The translations under genes and the position numbers were made by a program. Of a stretch of 64,000 nt of DNA, positions 38,415 to 50,161 are shown one piece after another (position 1 is the stretch's first letter; every line of letters starts with the position of its first letter). The notes under the pieces were generated by a model. It saw only the letters and a program-made list of their open reading frames with translations, had not been told where the DNA came from and searched no databases. The stretch lies in the NCBI GenBank assembly GCA_001510575.1, contig LNGK01000002.1:2530144-2594143 (forward strand), in the 5' to 3' direction. This DNA comes from Knoxdaviesia capensis. Lineage: Eukaryota > Ascomycota > Sordariomycetes > Microascales > Gondwanamycetaceae.

Positions 38415-39617
38415 GAAAGGAAAAAGAAAAAGAAAAGAATGCATGGTGCGATTGACAGCTTGCACAAGGAGGGGCTGCTCCTAGCCGCAACGTGTAAGCC
38501 ACTGGCTGAGCTGGAGTGGGAACTTGCGTGTGCACCGCCCCCACCTGTAGCATCATCATCCATGCTCACTGTTTGTCACATTTTAGAGATCTTGCCACCA
38601 CTCCCTCTGCCAGGTTCTTGTATTTGCTTTGCCTGCATCTTTTCCTGGCTCCCTGTGGCAGCTGTTGTTCGCCTCACTCGACGGGGCCCGGAACGCTCTC
38701 TGGTTGGCTCTCTTACCCCTTCCCTTTACGGGTAGCGATGGCCATGGTATTCGAGGGTTGCAGTGCTATAACCAGATCTGCATAGAGCGTTCTCTGCCAA
38801 GAAGGAAGATGTTGTGGGCCAGCGATCCTTGGGAGACGAGACGGCCACTTCGGCCCTGGTGTCTACCAGCCCCCAACTGGACTGGGTGGCAGCCTCATGG
38901 TCACCCGTTTGTGGTTGAGAACTAACTACACATGACAGAGCAAGCTACAGCTCACGATGGAGGTGTTATTGGGCTTCAGCCAAAGGTCCCCGACGTAACT
39001 CTGACCACATTTGCAACTTACTACAAGTGACAGGTTAGGCCGTGATGCGACCGAAGAGCCTCTACGTTTCTCTAGCTCCAATCTGAAAAGCAGGACACGT
39101 CAATATATGTATGGTCCTTATGTCCGAAGGCCGGAGATGAATCAAGACCCCCATGAAACGGTGTATAATCAGACTGAATTACATATATCGGAATGGCATG
39201 CACCCATATCTGGTATATGCATGCGACCATCACGGCTTATCTACAGTCACTCCATCGTCTTTGTAACAGCCGTGACAGGAAGGGCTAGTTGGCAGAGGCA
39301 TGGACGTGTCTGTGTAGTCTTCTTGCTAACCAGATGAGACTTCCAAGTGTTACATGCATCCGGTCTTAGCTGAACCACATTCCAAGCCCTTTGTTGGTGT
39401 CTTTTTTTTCTGCTGCTGGCCGGCGGGCCACTTGACACATCGACCGCCTTAACGCTTCGTTTGTGCTGCATCACAATGCTGTTATCTTGCCGTTGAAACA
39501 ACATCCCTCGGCGATCGGCAACAGAGTGTCTTAGCAAATTACATGTGGCGTGGATGGAATCATGGACCGTCTGCAGCATGGCTGCAGATGAGATTCAAGA
39601 AAGAGGAACCCCCCCCC

Positions 39618-39894
39618 NNNNNNNNNNNNNNNNNNNNNNNNNNNNNNNNNNNNNNNNNNNNNNNNNNNNNNNNNNNNNNNNNNNNNNNNNNNNNNNNNNN
39701 NNNNNNNNNNNNNNNNNNNNNNNNNNNNNNNNNNNNNNNNNNNNNNNNNNNNNNNNNNNNNNNNNNNNNNNNNNNNNNNNNNNNNNNNNNNNNNNNNNNN
39801 NNNNNNNNNNNNNNNNNNNNNNNNNNNNNNNNNNNNNNNNNNNNNNNNNNNNNNNNNNNNNNNNNNNNNNNNNNNNNNNNNNNNNNNNNNNNNN
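39618..39894. other. Assembly gap (277 N)
   Basis: Undetermined bases are bounded by a nine-base C run on the left and a GT microsatellite on the right. The true length and content are unknown. Any reading frame drawn through it is meaningless. Confidence 0.99.

Positions 39895-39895
<1 letters not shown>

Positions 39896-39959
<64 letters not shown>
39896..39959 (+). repeat. (GT)32 microsatellite at gap edge
   Basis: 32 perfect GT units directly abut the N gap, so the real array may be longer and is the probable cause of the break. Confidence 0.95.
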
Positions 39960-39960
<1 letters not shown>

Positions 39961-42900
39961 TCGCTCTCAAGTTCGTATCGTTGGCGCCGTACAAACGGAG
40001 GAGGAAGAGGCTCGAGGGCGGGTGTCTGGTTGCGTGATGGTGCGATTCCGCTCACCAGGGCCCGAGCAGCCGCTGGCGGTAGCACTCAGGTGATGATGTG
40101 ATAGAACTGGTACATCTAACTTATCACACGTCTGTGGGTAAGCTGTAGAGAGATGATACTGATCAGTTTCAGTATGAAGCTCAGCTTCCCTGACTTCAGT
40201 GCTTGTCTTACTCACACGCTGGTGCCCGCGGAGGCACCAGATCACCTCTCCAACTCCATTGCCGACGTCAAGTTCGAGTAGCTCTTCCCGCCTTTCTCGA
40301 GGAACGTCCCGAGAAGAGACTCAGCAGGGAGACAAGGGATCTCAGTACAGTAGTCACTTACAGCTCAACTCCTGCATGCATACATAAAAGTCACCGTAGC
40401 ATTGATCCTGTTCTTCACGCCCATCCGTATCAAGCTAGCCCTGGCGGGCCCTGGCCATCGCCAATAACGCTCGCTTTATCAATCTCAGCTGGTCGCTTTG
40501 ACGGTAAGGGTAAGGAAGCGATCGATATGTTGGGCTGCTATAACAACAATGCTTTGTGACGTGGACCAACGATTATCAGCTATTGCACTCCTTGAAGGAC
40601 CGGTCCTATGCACGTATTGCTTGCATGTTAACGGCCGTCGCTCCCCGTGCTTCATCCAGGGCCGTTATCTCGGGTTGACGTGCTTCATCCATGTCAGAAT
40701 TCGCCCTGTTCCACGCCTTGACCTTCTATATTGGTCTGTTGTGCAGAAGCCAACAACAGCCATCCCAGCAGCAGCTGTGGAAACCAGCCTGGACTAGCCC
40801 CCGTTAGGCACTAAACAGAAGACAGATAATGCAGGACACACACACACACCTCTGCCCGGCCAACGATAAGCAACTTCAGCTTGGCATGCCCGCCACTGGG
40901 CCGCTTCAAGCCAGCGTGGTAGTCTCCCACGCTCCCGGAATCAGTCTTTCGCTTTCGGCGCCGAGTTCGCCATGCGCCTCCCGCCACGCCGGGACTGTGG
41001 GAGCGGATCCCGACTGGTGCCCTAACGCAAACGCTAGTCAAGTGGCCAACCGCGACACTCAAGGTACACACCGCCCATGGATGTGATGTGTTGGGACCAA
41101 GTTATGCATATCCCCGTAGCCTATCGAGCGTCTCGCACAGATGCCTGCGAGCCTAACTGAGATTAGACCGGCCTTCTAGACCTCCCGTCCAACAGACCAC
41201 GCCTGCTCTCCCCCTCTCCTGGCGACCAGTCAGTCCTATAAAGCTATGCCTTGAGGGGAGATACTCCCGGAACACTCGTTCACCGCTTCGCTCGTGACTC
41301 TAGATGACCAGACGCGGGGCGGGGGTTGCGGCCAGCGCGGCGTAGCAGAATCCAGCCACCTGGCCGATCACTTGCTTGTCGTATACCAGTAGCAAGGCGG
41401 AGATAAATACGGGCAGTTGTTTTGTTTTAATGTCCCATCCAATGCCCAGACACAAAGTCCTCTCTCCCTGGTCGCTGATAGGCAAACCTCAGGGTGCCCG
41501 TTTGCATTGCGCGTTTGGGTGTGTTGCAAAGAGCCGTCCTAGGCACTCCAAGGGCACTTGCGTCTTTTCTTCTCCTCCATTCCCGTGAGGTTCCCATATT
41601 CTGTACCACTCGAACGCATTCTCTTTCGTGCGCGGAGAAGTCCTATTTTCTTGGCCCCTCTTTCTGCCGTTCTCTCACTGATCGGTTCGGTCTGGGCTAG
41701 TCGGAGTTCTGCCCGCCGTTGGGTGGCGGATGCTGGTCATGTTGTGCAACCACACCGATGGGCGTCTGGTGATAAAGCCACAATCACAGCGCATTGGCAA
41801 GCGGATGAGGGCACTGGCAGATCCTGAACGTGGACATGATTAGAATTGCTGGATAGCACCCTGTTGACTGTTCCAGATACGGCGCGCGAAAATCAACTGG
41901 TCGTGGACTGCCGCATAGTATCACAGGAAGAACAACACCAACCAGGCATCTAGCAGTTACATGAACACCCATACAGAGACTTCTCAACATCATCTCGAGG
42001 GTGAAAATGTCCCCGCTTCCAGGGCTGGAGTTGGTATCACCAAAAGGCCAAGATTTCTTGCTGGTGCGGGTAGCATGGATCAATGAAAGAAATTAAAAAC
42101 CCTCGTTTTTAATTGCTGTCCCGCAACATGATTTCGCTCTAAGACATGTGTCATTAGTGATGGGGAGTGTAACAGATGAACCGTCAATGAGAAAGAGAAC
42201 TGTAGAACCGGCAAGTCTTGCAGAGGCACAAAGCTAAACGCTGCAGTCAATGGTTTATTAAAGCCTTGCTCCGAGGGATACACGGCCAGAAAAAGTGAGG
42301 TGTGGGATGTCAAAACCTAATCACAGTACACACTCTCCTGACAGCATTGTGGCAAAACATCAGAGGGGTTTCAATCGGAGCATTACCACCACAACTGCAG
42401 GAGAGGGAGAGCGATATGGACGAGGAAGAAACAAAAGGGCAAAAGGCAAAGACAGTCTAGAACAAATCCCTTGAGGTTATTTCGGGCCATTGTTTCTCGG
42501 TCTCGGCATTGGCATTGCTTCTTGTGCAGCGCGATCCTCTCACGTCCAAGCCCCGCGAATACTCCAGTCAAGCCATTCCCACGAATAGAAAAGGCGACGG
42601 GCAAGGGGAGATGGAGGCGGACTCGACACCAGCGTAAAGTCAACCGACACAGCCCAGTGTAAAAATAACAAAAAGAGCATGCCCGAAATAGATGGCCATC
42701 AGTCTGGGGTATCACGGCATGCGAGAAGCAAAAGTGTAAAGAGTTTCTTGTCCAAGCATTCGTACTTGTCGGGTTTCAAGCATGCTGATTGCATGTACGT
42801 GAGACTGGCTGGTGGTTGCACTTCCCGTGCCGCTCTCTTGGACTGTTGTCTAGATGCCGGGCTCTCCTCGGGAGACGAACAGCGTTTGGTCTGGTTCCTG

Positions 42901-44669
42901 TCGTGCTATGTAGCGTCAACCATTGGGAGCTGGCAAACACAAGAAGCCCCCCACACGGCACACTCGCAACTTTTCCTTGCTGATAGCTCCTTCGCCCCTC
43001 CTTCTCCCTTACCTTGGGTCCACGAAAGCTGCAATGCAGCCTTCGGTGTAAATGGTAAAGAGGGGGAGGGGAGGGAGAGAGAGGAGGGCTGGTGTTGTGC
43101 TGGTTGACCATTTCCTGTCGTGACAGGGCTTGGCTGCAAGGGTGGAAGGGTTGCCTGTTACTCCCGGAATCAGACACAGGGAGCGGGATTTTCATGACAG
43201 AAGGGAAAGGGAGCTTTTGCGTCCGTCTGTCTCTGCGCTGAAGCGTTGAGCAACCGATACACCAGGCCACAGCACCGACTTGTGCATATCTCCGACTCAG
43301 CTCCAAAGATCGCCGCCTCAAATCCACCGCCGCCTGCAATCAGGAAACAACCTCCAGACCGCCGCAGCGTCGGGGCTGTGACTAGAAACAGAGCAGTGGG
43401 TGTGCGAGTCTGGCTGGCGATCGGTCCCCAGATATGGGCAACCGAGAGTGAGGGCGAGGTCGGTCGTTTCCCCCCAAAAGGCGCCGAACACAAATCAAGA
43501 CGCAATGATCAGCGCAAACGAAAATCCGATAGACGAGAAAATTACCATCCCGACGGTATGGTAGCACAAGCAATCATGCCCTCACCGACCTCCGCGCCTC
43601 GTTGCTTCACCCGCTGCCGGGACGATGCTGGCCAATATTTGATTTGGCTCATCTTCAACAGAACAAATATAACCCTGTTCTGAATGAGCACCGAAGTGAA
43701 GACGAACATCCAATGGGCCAAGAGATGATAGTCAAGTCCCATGTCGGCTGGTCCAGAAGTGGCAGCCCATCATCTATGGACGGTACATCTTCGCCTCCAT
43801 CCTGCGATCTGCATGAGCAATCCCGAATGGAAACCTCGGCACAGGCTGCCAAAGGAGTGAGAAGACTGAGGAGACGGGGTTCAACCAACCCCAAGCGGAC
43901 CATTTTCTCCAGGGAGCAAATGAGATCACTTCTCCAAGAATCATCCGCAGATCATGCGGGGCAGCGGGGAGCCAGTCTTCAATGCTCCATGAGCAAACCC
44001 CCAGCAAACAACGGAGAGCATGGCTTGTTTCGTGAATAAAGTTCCGGTCAAGCATTGGCTAGAACGTAAATTCGGCTTTGCAGGCTAAGCGACGCGGCCA
44101 ACCGACGGAAAGGGAACCGGATCAGAGTTGCAAACGGGAAAGAAGTATGAAAATCAAAATAGATCCATGACACACCATATGGAACAAATGCTCCCATAAC
44201 ATGCAACCCCTGGTATAAAGGGGTCCCTAGCTATCAAACAAGCTCAGAACGGGACCGGGACCGGCCAATACAGGGGTTATGGAAACCAGAAGAACCATCC
44301 ATCATCGATACCCGCCAAATTCCCGGGCTTCGGTGTCAGTGCTCAGCGGAAATCTGGAACACATCGTCAACTGCAACAGTCTTGAGTCGTCCATCAAAAA
44401 CGGGATAAAAATAGCTTCAACAGAAGATTGAAGTCGAAGGTGAAGAAATCAGGGAAACATATCGCGATATTCTCCGTCGTGGTTGCTGACTACGATCTGC
44501 GCTTACGTCAGACGCTGGAAGTTACGTCAGCGAGAGTCTCGTCTTTCTGTTCTCTTCCAGTGCTCATGGGATGATTTGATGATTCCAGTTCTTCTCTTTG
44601 TTTTGGTTCCCATTTCCGATTATATGAGAAGAAACAGCCGAGGACAGCTAAAGAGTCAATACTTCACGC

Positions 44670-44675
44670 TATAAG
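44670..44675 (+). promoter_or_regulatory. Putative TATA element of the DUF92 gene
   Basis: TATAAG lies 150 bases before the ATG and is followed by a T run and a C/T-rich leader. It is called on position and sequence only. Confidence 0.4.
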
Positions 44676-44819
44676 ATACAATCTTTTTTTTTGTTTCTCC
44701 TATGTTTTATCCGCCGCTTCCTTAGCCTTCAGCGCCCCAAAATCCTTCTCCCGCACGCAGGTCCGCCACATACAATCAGAACACCAAGACGTCAGAAACA
44801 CACATCCACATATCTCAAG

Positions 44820-46013
44820 ATGCGAGCTGTGATAGCGGCTCCGATCATTGCCTTGCTCTCGTACAGAGCGCACTCGCACAAATCCCTCACTCCCGCTGGT
44901 ATCTTTGCTGCCGGTGTCACCGCTCTGATCCACGCCTACCACCCGTGGAACTTGCCGTTTGTGCTGTTGATAGTGTTCTATATTGCCGGGAACCGCGCAA
45001 CAAAGGTAGCTTCCAAGAGATCTCCCATCTACTATGTCTTCGGATCTGAAAGAGAAAGAGACTTCAACTAATACCTGCGATATAGATCAAGCAAGATGTC
45101 AAGGCTACGTTGACTGTGTCGTCAACTGGCGGGTCCGGCGCAGAGGGGCCCCGCACTCATATCCAAGGCAAGACATTTCCTTGTGTGACTTTCTTTCCCC
45201 CTTGCCCAGCTATCCCGATACATCCTTAGAAGAGTTATCATCATTTTAACCTTCGGTTCCCGCGATATAGTCCTAGCAAATTCTGCTGTCGCATCAGTCC
45301 TCACCTTCATCCATGCGCGCCAGTTGTATGCCCGCATGGACGCCGACCCGACCAGCAGCCAGTGCTTCGCGTGGCCAGCGGACTTGGCCGTGATCGGCAT
45401 CATCGCAAACTACGCCTCGGTAGCCGCCGACACGCTGTCCTCCGAGCTCGGAATTCTGTCCAGCAGCGCGCCGCGGCTGATCACTTCGCTGAGCCTGCGC
45501 AAGGTGCCCCGCGGCACCAACGGCGGAGTGTCGTTGCTCGGCCTCGGCGCCGGCTTTTTCGGTGCCATGGTGGTGGTGTCCGCCGCCACTTTCTTCCTGC
45601 CGTTCTGTCCCAACGCGTGGACGGTGCAGAACCGCGGCCGGCTTATGTGGGGCATGACCGTCTGGGGCACGCTCGGCAGCCTGATGGACAGCGTGCTCGG
45701 CGGCCTGTTCCAGCGCTCGGTGCGCGATACCCGGTCCAACAAGATCGTCGAGGCCGAGGGTGGTCTGCGCGTGCTGGTCTCGCTGCCGCCGCCGCCGTCG
45801 CCGACGAAACCGGAGAACCCGTATGACGCCAAGAACAAGGCCCGCCGCCCGTCGTTCGGTGATATGAAGCCCACCCGCGTGGTCGAGACCGGCTGGGACC
45901 TGCTCGACAACAACGATGTCAACTTCCTGATGGCTTTCATCATGAGCACCGGTGCCATGGCTGTTGCTTCTTGGTACTGGGACGTCCCGCTTTCCAGTGT
46001 GTTCGGGCCTTAG
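44820..46013 (+). CDS. TMEM19 / DUF92 family membrane protein
   Basis: A polytopic membrane protein of the DUF92 family, which also includes plant VTE6 phytyl-phosphate kinase. The fungal role is not known to me. Exons are 44820-45005, 45086-45167 and 45271-46013, giving 336 aa. Intron 1 (80 nt) is GT-AG. Intron 2 (103 nt) appears to start with GC (AAG|GCAAGA) and end in AG. That splice produces THIQVLANSAVAS, which fits the conserved QVLAN-type motif of the family. Hydrophobic segments lie near residues 3-20, 25-60, 95-110, 125-145, 180-205 and 310-330, with a charged Pro-rich loop near 255-285. SSELG in the middle is another family-like motif. The gene converges on the metacaspase 384 bases away. 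The start is the first in-frame ATG after a C/T-rich leader (aagATGcg). Confidence 0.88.
45168..45270 (+). other. GC-AG intron in the DUF92 gene
   Basis: The donor is GC within AAG|GCAAGA, the usual strong context for GC donors, and the acceptor is ATAG. A GT donor twelve bases or so downstream also keeps frame, but it would insert extra residues and break the conserved QVLAN motif. The GC form is therefore preferred. Confidence 0.75.
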
Positions 46014-46397
46014 ATGGAGGCCATCCTCGCTTTCCCGGGGATCCTCTCTTCATATTGCACCACATCCACACTTTCAGCGATCATAAATTCCTTTCTTTTT
46101 TCCTCGGCCCAACGCCAAGAAAATCACGTAAGTGTCTGGGTGTGATGAGCTATGTATGTGAAGATACCAGATGCGTTGTAGCTTGTTCTTCTCTCTTTTT
46201 TTCTTTTTTTGGTTTTTTTGCTTTAAGGTTACCATCGGTACGAAATTGAAAAACTAATAATGAAAAGAACAAGAAAATAACCAAAACAAACCCCCCTCCC
46301 CAAGTTGAAACTCAAGCGAATGCACAAGCTTGTTCCCATCCCAGTTCTGTTCCCGATTTCCCGCGGGCTATTATCCGTTTCCTTGGGCCAACTACGG
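46014..46397. other. Convergent 3' intergenic region
   Basis: 384 bases between the DUF92 stop (+) and the metacaspase stop (-). It carries T-rich and A-rich stretches suited to 3' end formation on both strands, and no gene. Confidence 0.6.
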
Positions 46398-48113
46398 TTA
46401 CATTATAAAAAGCAAATTGGTGTCTGCAGCCATTCAGTGTTAGCATATATTTTTCGTATACAATCCTGCGGATAATTAGAGCACGTACCGATTGGGTGAC
46501 TTGACGACAGCTGAGGCCGCTGCGAATACTTCGCCTCCAGCAAGTCACGCAAGCTGTTTAGCATCTGCACGTAGCTTTGCTGCGGATTCTGTTTCAACGC
46601 GGTAATAAACGCCCATGACATGGCGCCAGTCGCTTGCGAACCAATCGTGGCATCCGCGCTACAGAAAGAAAGAAAGAGGGGGGGCGGCATTAGTACTGTT
46701 TGTCTCGCTTAAACCACAAACTCGGCACTGCCGAATTCCTTCAATGGACACTTACGATGTCTGGCTGTCCTTGCTTCCAGACCACTGGATAACATCGGCC
46801 GGAGAAGTGCGCGTATCCCGAGCGCGCTTCTGAGCCGCGTCTCCGGTAGTTGCCTTCTTGGCGAATCCCATGATCGAGCTAGCCACTCCGCCGAGGTCAC
46901 CCCGGGCATATGCCGATACGGCACTCAGCAGCCCCTGGCCGGCCTCCTTGGCCAGATTGGGCTCTTTGAGAACACCCTTGGTCGAGTAGATATACGGGAG
47001 ATCGAGCACCGAGCCGGAATGACACGAGTCGAAAATCGACGTGAGCCGAACTCCCGATCCCAGCGGCTTAACCATGATGTAGTGCATCTGGTCATCCACA
47101 ATGTGGCCCGCAGTCTTGAAGTCTACTGGGTAGATGACCTCATCGTATCCATCATCCTCGTCGCCGTCGATATCCTTCGTCTGGCCACCGTGACCTGCAA
47201 ATTTACCCACAAACGAGGGCGAGGTCAGCAAATTTTCGTCCATCCAACCATTCATCTCCAAAATAACGTCCAGCAAGGGGGTCAATTGGCGACATTCGGG
47301 TTTAACCCTAGATAGAGACCAAGAGTGCAGCTCCCACCAGGTGGTGACGGTAAAGAGAAAAGTAACAAGAAGTGGGGGTAAAGAGGATAAACATAAGAAA
47401 CACCGTCCGCAGAAGCACTTACCAGAGTAATGGAAAAACAGGGAGTCGTTTGCCGAAGCCCCAGACACGAGCCAGCTCATGGCGCGGAGAATGTTCGCCT
47501 TGGTAGGCTGGCCCAGCGGATTCTGCTGATCGTCGGTGAGAATGACCATGTCCTCCCGGCGGTACTGGTACTTCTCGATAAGGAAGTTGGACAGGTTGCG
47601 CACATCGTTGATGCAGCCGCGCAGTTCACCTTGCTGGCCGAAGTAGTTGATGCCGATCAGCAGCGCCTTGCGCTTTCCGGTACATGTCGAGTACTGGAAC
47701 GAGTAGTTGGACGGGGCTCCGTGGCCGAATTGCTGCATGCCTGATGGCGGAGGAGGAGGCGCACCGCCGGAACCTCGCTGAAGGGGGTAGTTGCCGTACG
47801 GAGGAGCGGGGCGGTGGTTAGCTCCGGAGGGAGGCTGAGCTTGTTGGTGGTTCGAGGGGGGTCTGTAGCCGTACTGCTGTTGTTGAGGAGAATATTGCGA
47901 AGGAGGAGGAGCGCCGTACTGAGGAGCGCCGTATTGGGGAGCACCGTATTGGGGAGCACCGTATTGGGGAGCACCGTATTGCGGAGCACCGTACTGGGGA
48001 GGAGGAGGGTGACCGTAGGGAGGTTGTTGAGGAGGATAGCCACCACCACCACCATACGCGCCTTGGGGTCTGTGGCCTCCGGGGCCATAACCCTGGCCTG
48101 GATATCCAGACAT
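46398..48113 (-). CDS. MCA1: Type I metacaspase
   Basis: A Ca-dependent Arg/Lys-specific cysteine protease of the caspase fold, linked in fungi to stress, ageing and protein quality control. Exons are 48113-47423, 47194-46756, 46658-46489 and 46423-46398, with introns of 228, 97 and 65 nt, giving 441 aa. Residues 1 to about 135 are a Gln/Tyr/Pro/Gly-rich, prion-like prodomain with six QYGAP repeats. The protease domain begins at KRKALLIGINY. The dyad is His232 (HYSGHGG, assembled across intron 1) and Cys288 (DSCHSG). The last exon has only 26 bases and restores the family end DTNLLFIM; skipping it leaves an unrelated tail. The protein is cytosolic. The upstream region is shared with the divergent dehydrogenase-like gene. 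All family landmarks are intact. Confidence 0.95.
47911..47999 (-). repeat. 15-bp tandem repeat in metacaspase prodomain
   Basis: About six near-identical 15-base units encode QYGAP pentapeptides (sense strand). Copies differ by one or two bases, which suggests recent slippage and likely length variation between strains. Confidence 0.9.
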
Positions 48114-50161
48114 GATCAATGGTTGAGTGGGTAATTGGCCTACTTGTGGGCAACGGTTTAGGCCGACGCAAGTATGCTGTATTTTCTTCTTCTTGGCCTG
48201 TGACTGCACGGCGCGCGCACAAGAGTGGGATGTATGTATGGACACACAACAAGGGATGTGAATGGTGGTATATGTGTGGGTATGTTTCGCGTCTTCTCGG
48301 ACGTGATCTCTGAGGGGTTCGGCACACAAACGCCGTGGGATGGAGCAGGATAGATTCTTGGTCGCGCTGCCGAATAACCGGACTCGTCGGTAACTTCTCG
48401 AGGGTTCTAGACAGCGATACAACGTGGTCGAAGCAGGGTGTGGCAGGGAAGAGACTGGGAAGTTTCCACCGAAGCAGTGGTCAATCCAAGAAATAAGAAT
48501 TAAAAGAGAAGATACAAAATCAGGAGTTACAACAGAGGCGAATTTGGTCCAAGGCCCAGCAGCAAGAGGCGGCGAAATGCTTGCTTGAATAATCAAGGTT
48601 AGCCGCAAGGATTCATAGTCAAACCTCCTCGCAAGGCAGACAAGGAATTCCCAGGTTTGGAAGAGGCGAAAAAAAAAAAGAAAGCCTCTCCGTCTCTTCA
48701 CACTAACGAGGATTGCTCGTTCCCAACCAAGCTGAACCAACTTACCTCAGCAGGCAAAAAATGCTCCCCAACTCAATCCCGCTGTGTGTAGAGGACGCGT
48801 GAGTCTTTCGCACCGCTGAAATCGACAAATGGCCGGCAATTCTCGCCGGTTGGAATCTTGGCAGTCCGTTACGGTGTCTGGGTGATCCAGGAAGATCCCA
48901 GAAAGCTCAGCTGAAGCCGCCACAAAAATTACGGGGGCATCATCAAGTGATGATGACGGCAGTCACGAGCGATAAATCCACAGCCTCGGTGGGGGGGAAG
49001 GATTATGTCCGACTAGGGTTAGGGTTTTGGCTGCGGGGTCGCTTCCGTTAGATTGCCCGATGGAGTTCCGAAGTCCGGAAGCATCAAGGGTCTAACCCTA
49101 GAGTGTCGGGGGTATCACCAGCCCAGTCCCGTGGCTACCCGTCGGCCGGCCCGTACTCGACGAGCTTCACAGGCCGGGAGGACAATTGTAATTCAAGCTT
49201 TTTCTTTAGCACGTGCCAAGGGGTAAGATCAAGGTTCTCCACATCCATCCCATATATATACAGCACCTCGGGACTACGTCTGTCCGACACAGCAAGGGGA
49301 TCTGTTTGTTAGCACAGCAATTCAGAACTCTCAATTAACTGTACATACACCAGAGAGGAAATCTCGCCAAAATCTCGGAGATATATCTATCAGTGTGAGG
49401 CCGGATTCCGCCTAATTCTCGACAATACCCGCCAGGGACAGCTAATTCATCCGCAAATCTCCGGACATATTGATATCTCGGTTTTGCCAGAGGTGAAACA
49501 CGAAAGGATATCACCAACATGCGTGGTTCGCGTCGTACAAAGAAACCCTTTTTTTTTTCTTGTTTTCCTTCACTCATAAACTCGTCTGCTTGTGACTACT
49601 CTGGGTCCAATGTTCTTGCGTGCAAACGAGACGGGGTTTACATCGAAACAAAGCGTCTGGTTCAAAAGCAGTCGTTGAGGTACTCCGTGAGGGAGACGTA
49701 TATGGCTTCATATCTCACCCTGGACTGGCTAATTGTGTTAATTTGAATATTCGCCCCATACTGGCTTCTATCACCCAGAGCCTCCGCTTCCGCTTTGGAG
49801 GACGGCAAAACGCAATATATGGTTATGAACAGCAGTGTCCAAGCATACCACGAAAGTCACTGCCGCGTAGTCACTCTATGGCCATCTTCTATGTTCTTCC
49901 AGCATTGAGTGGATCTCATATGGCGCGAGGTATTGAGATATCTGCCATTAACGGTGGTGAAGTGCCGTTGTATGCGACGGCTGATATTCATCCGCTCGAT
50001 CCAGTATCTGAGGAAGGGGGGAGCAGTCGGACTTATATGCGCTCGCGGGAATCTTGTCCAGCCAAGCTTCTTTTCTTTCTTCTAGGAGATTTCTTTCGAT
50101 ATCTGCCATGTAAACCAATCGCTAGGTACACTAGTTGAAATATCACGACACCTGGTAGAAG
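48114..50161. other. Divergent promoter region, metacaspase and dehydrogenase
   Basis: 2 kb between two divergent genes. It holds nested inverted repeats with telomere-like arms (49013-49101) and several A/T-rich stretches. Short frames in it have no motif. The long metacaspase frame that extends upstream of 48113 is not taken as coding because composition changes there and the ATG at 48113 begins the family-like prodomain. Confidence 0.6.
49013..49101. repeat. Nested inverted repeats with telomere-like arms
   Basis: CTAGGGTTAG (49013-49022) and CTAACCCTAG (49092-49101) are perfect reverse complements. The left arm belongs to a telomere-like doublet (49013-49028). Inside lies a second pair, GCTTCCG (49041-49047) and CGGAAGC (49076-49082). 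Together they could form a two-tier cruciform or RNA stem. Confidence 0.7.

Larger units (their letters stand above)
29055..44819. other. 15.8-kb non-genic region
   Basis: This is the largest gap in the window. 29.08-31.65 kb is purine-rich on + and looks like the CMR1 leader/promoter. After that I see only short, motif-free frames, simple repeats ((CAG)6, GGT-rich, (AC)13, (GT)32), A/T runs, a poly-C run with an N and the assembly gap. The last bases form the promoter of the DUF92 gene. No transposase, reverse transcriptase or other mobile-element motif is visible. Genes with many tiny exons, or noncoding RNAs, could be missed by eye. Confidence 0.5.

Noticed and set aside
39531..40093. Open frames of 140-180 codons across the N gap
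   Set aside because: Most of their length is undetermined sequence and GT repeat.
42776..43339. 187-codon minus frame in the gene desert
   Set aside because: Arg/Ser/Pro-rich without any family pattern, overlapped by equally long frames on the other strand.
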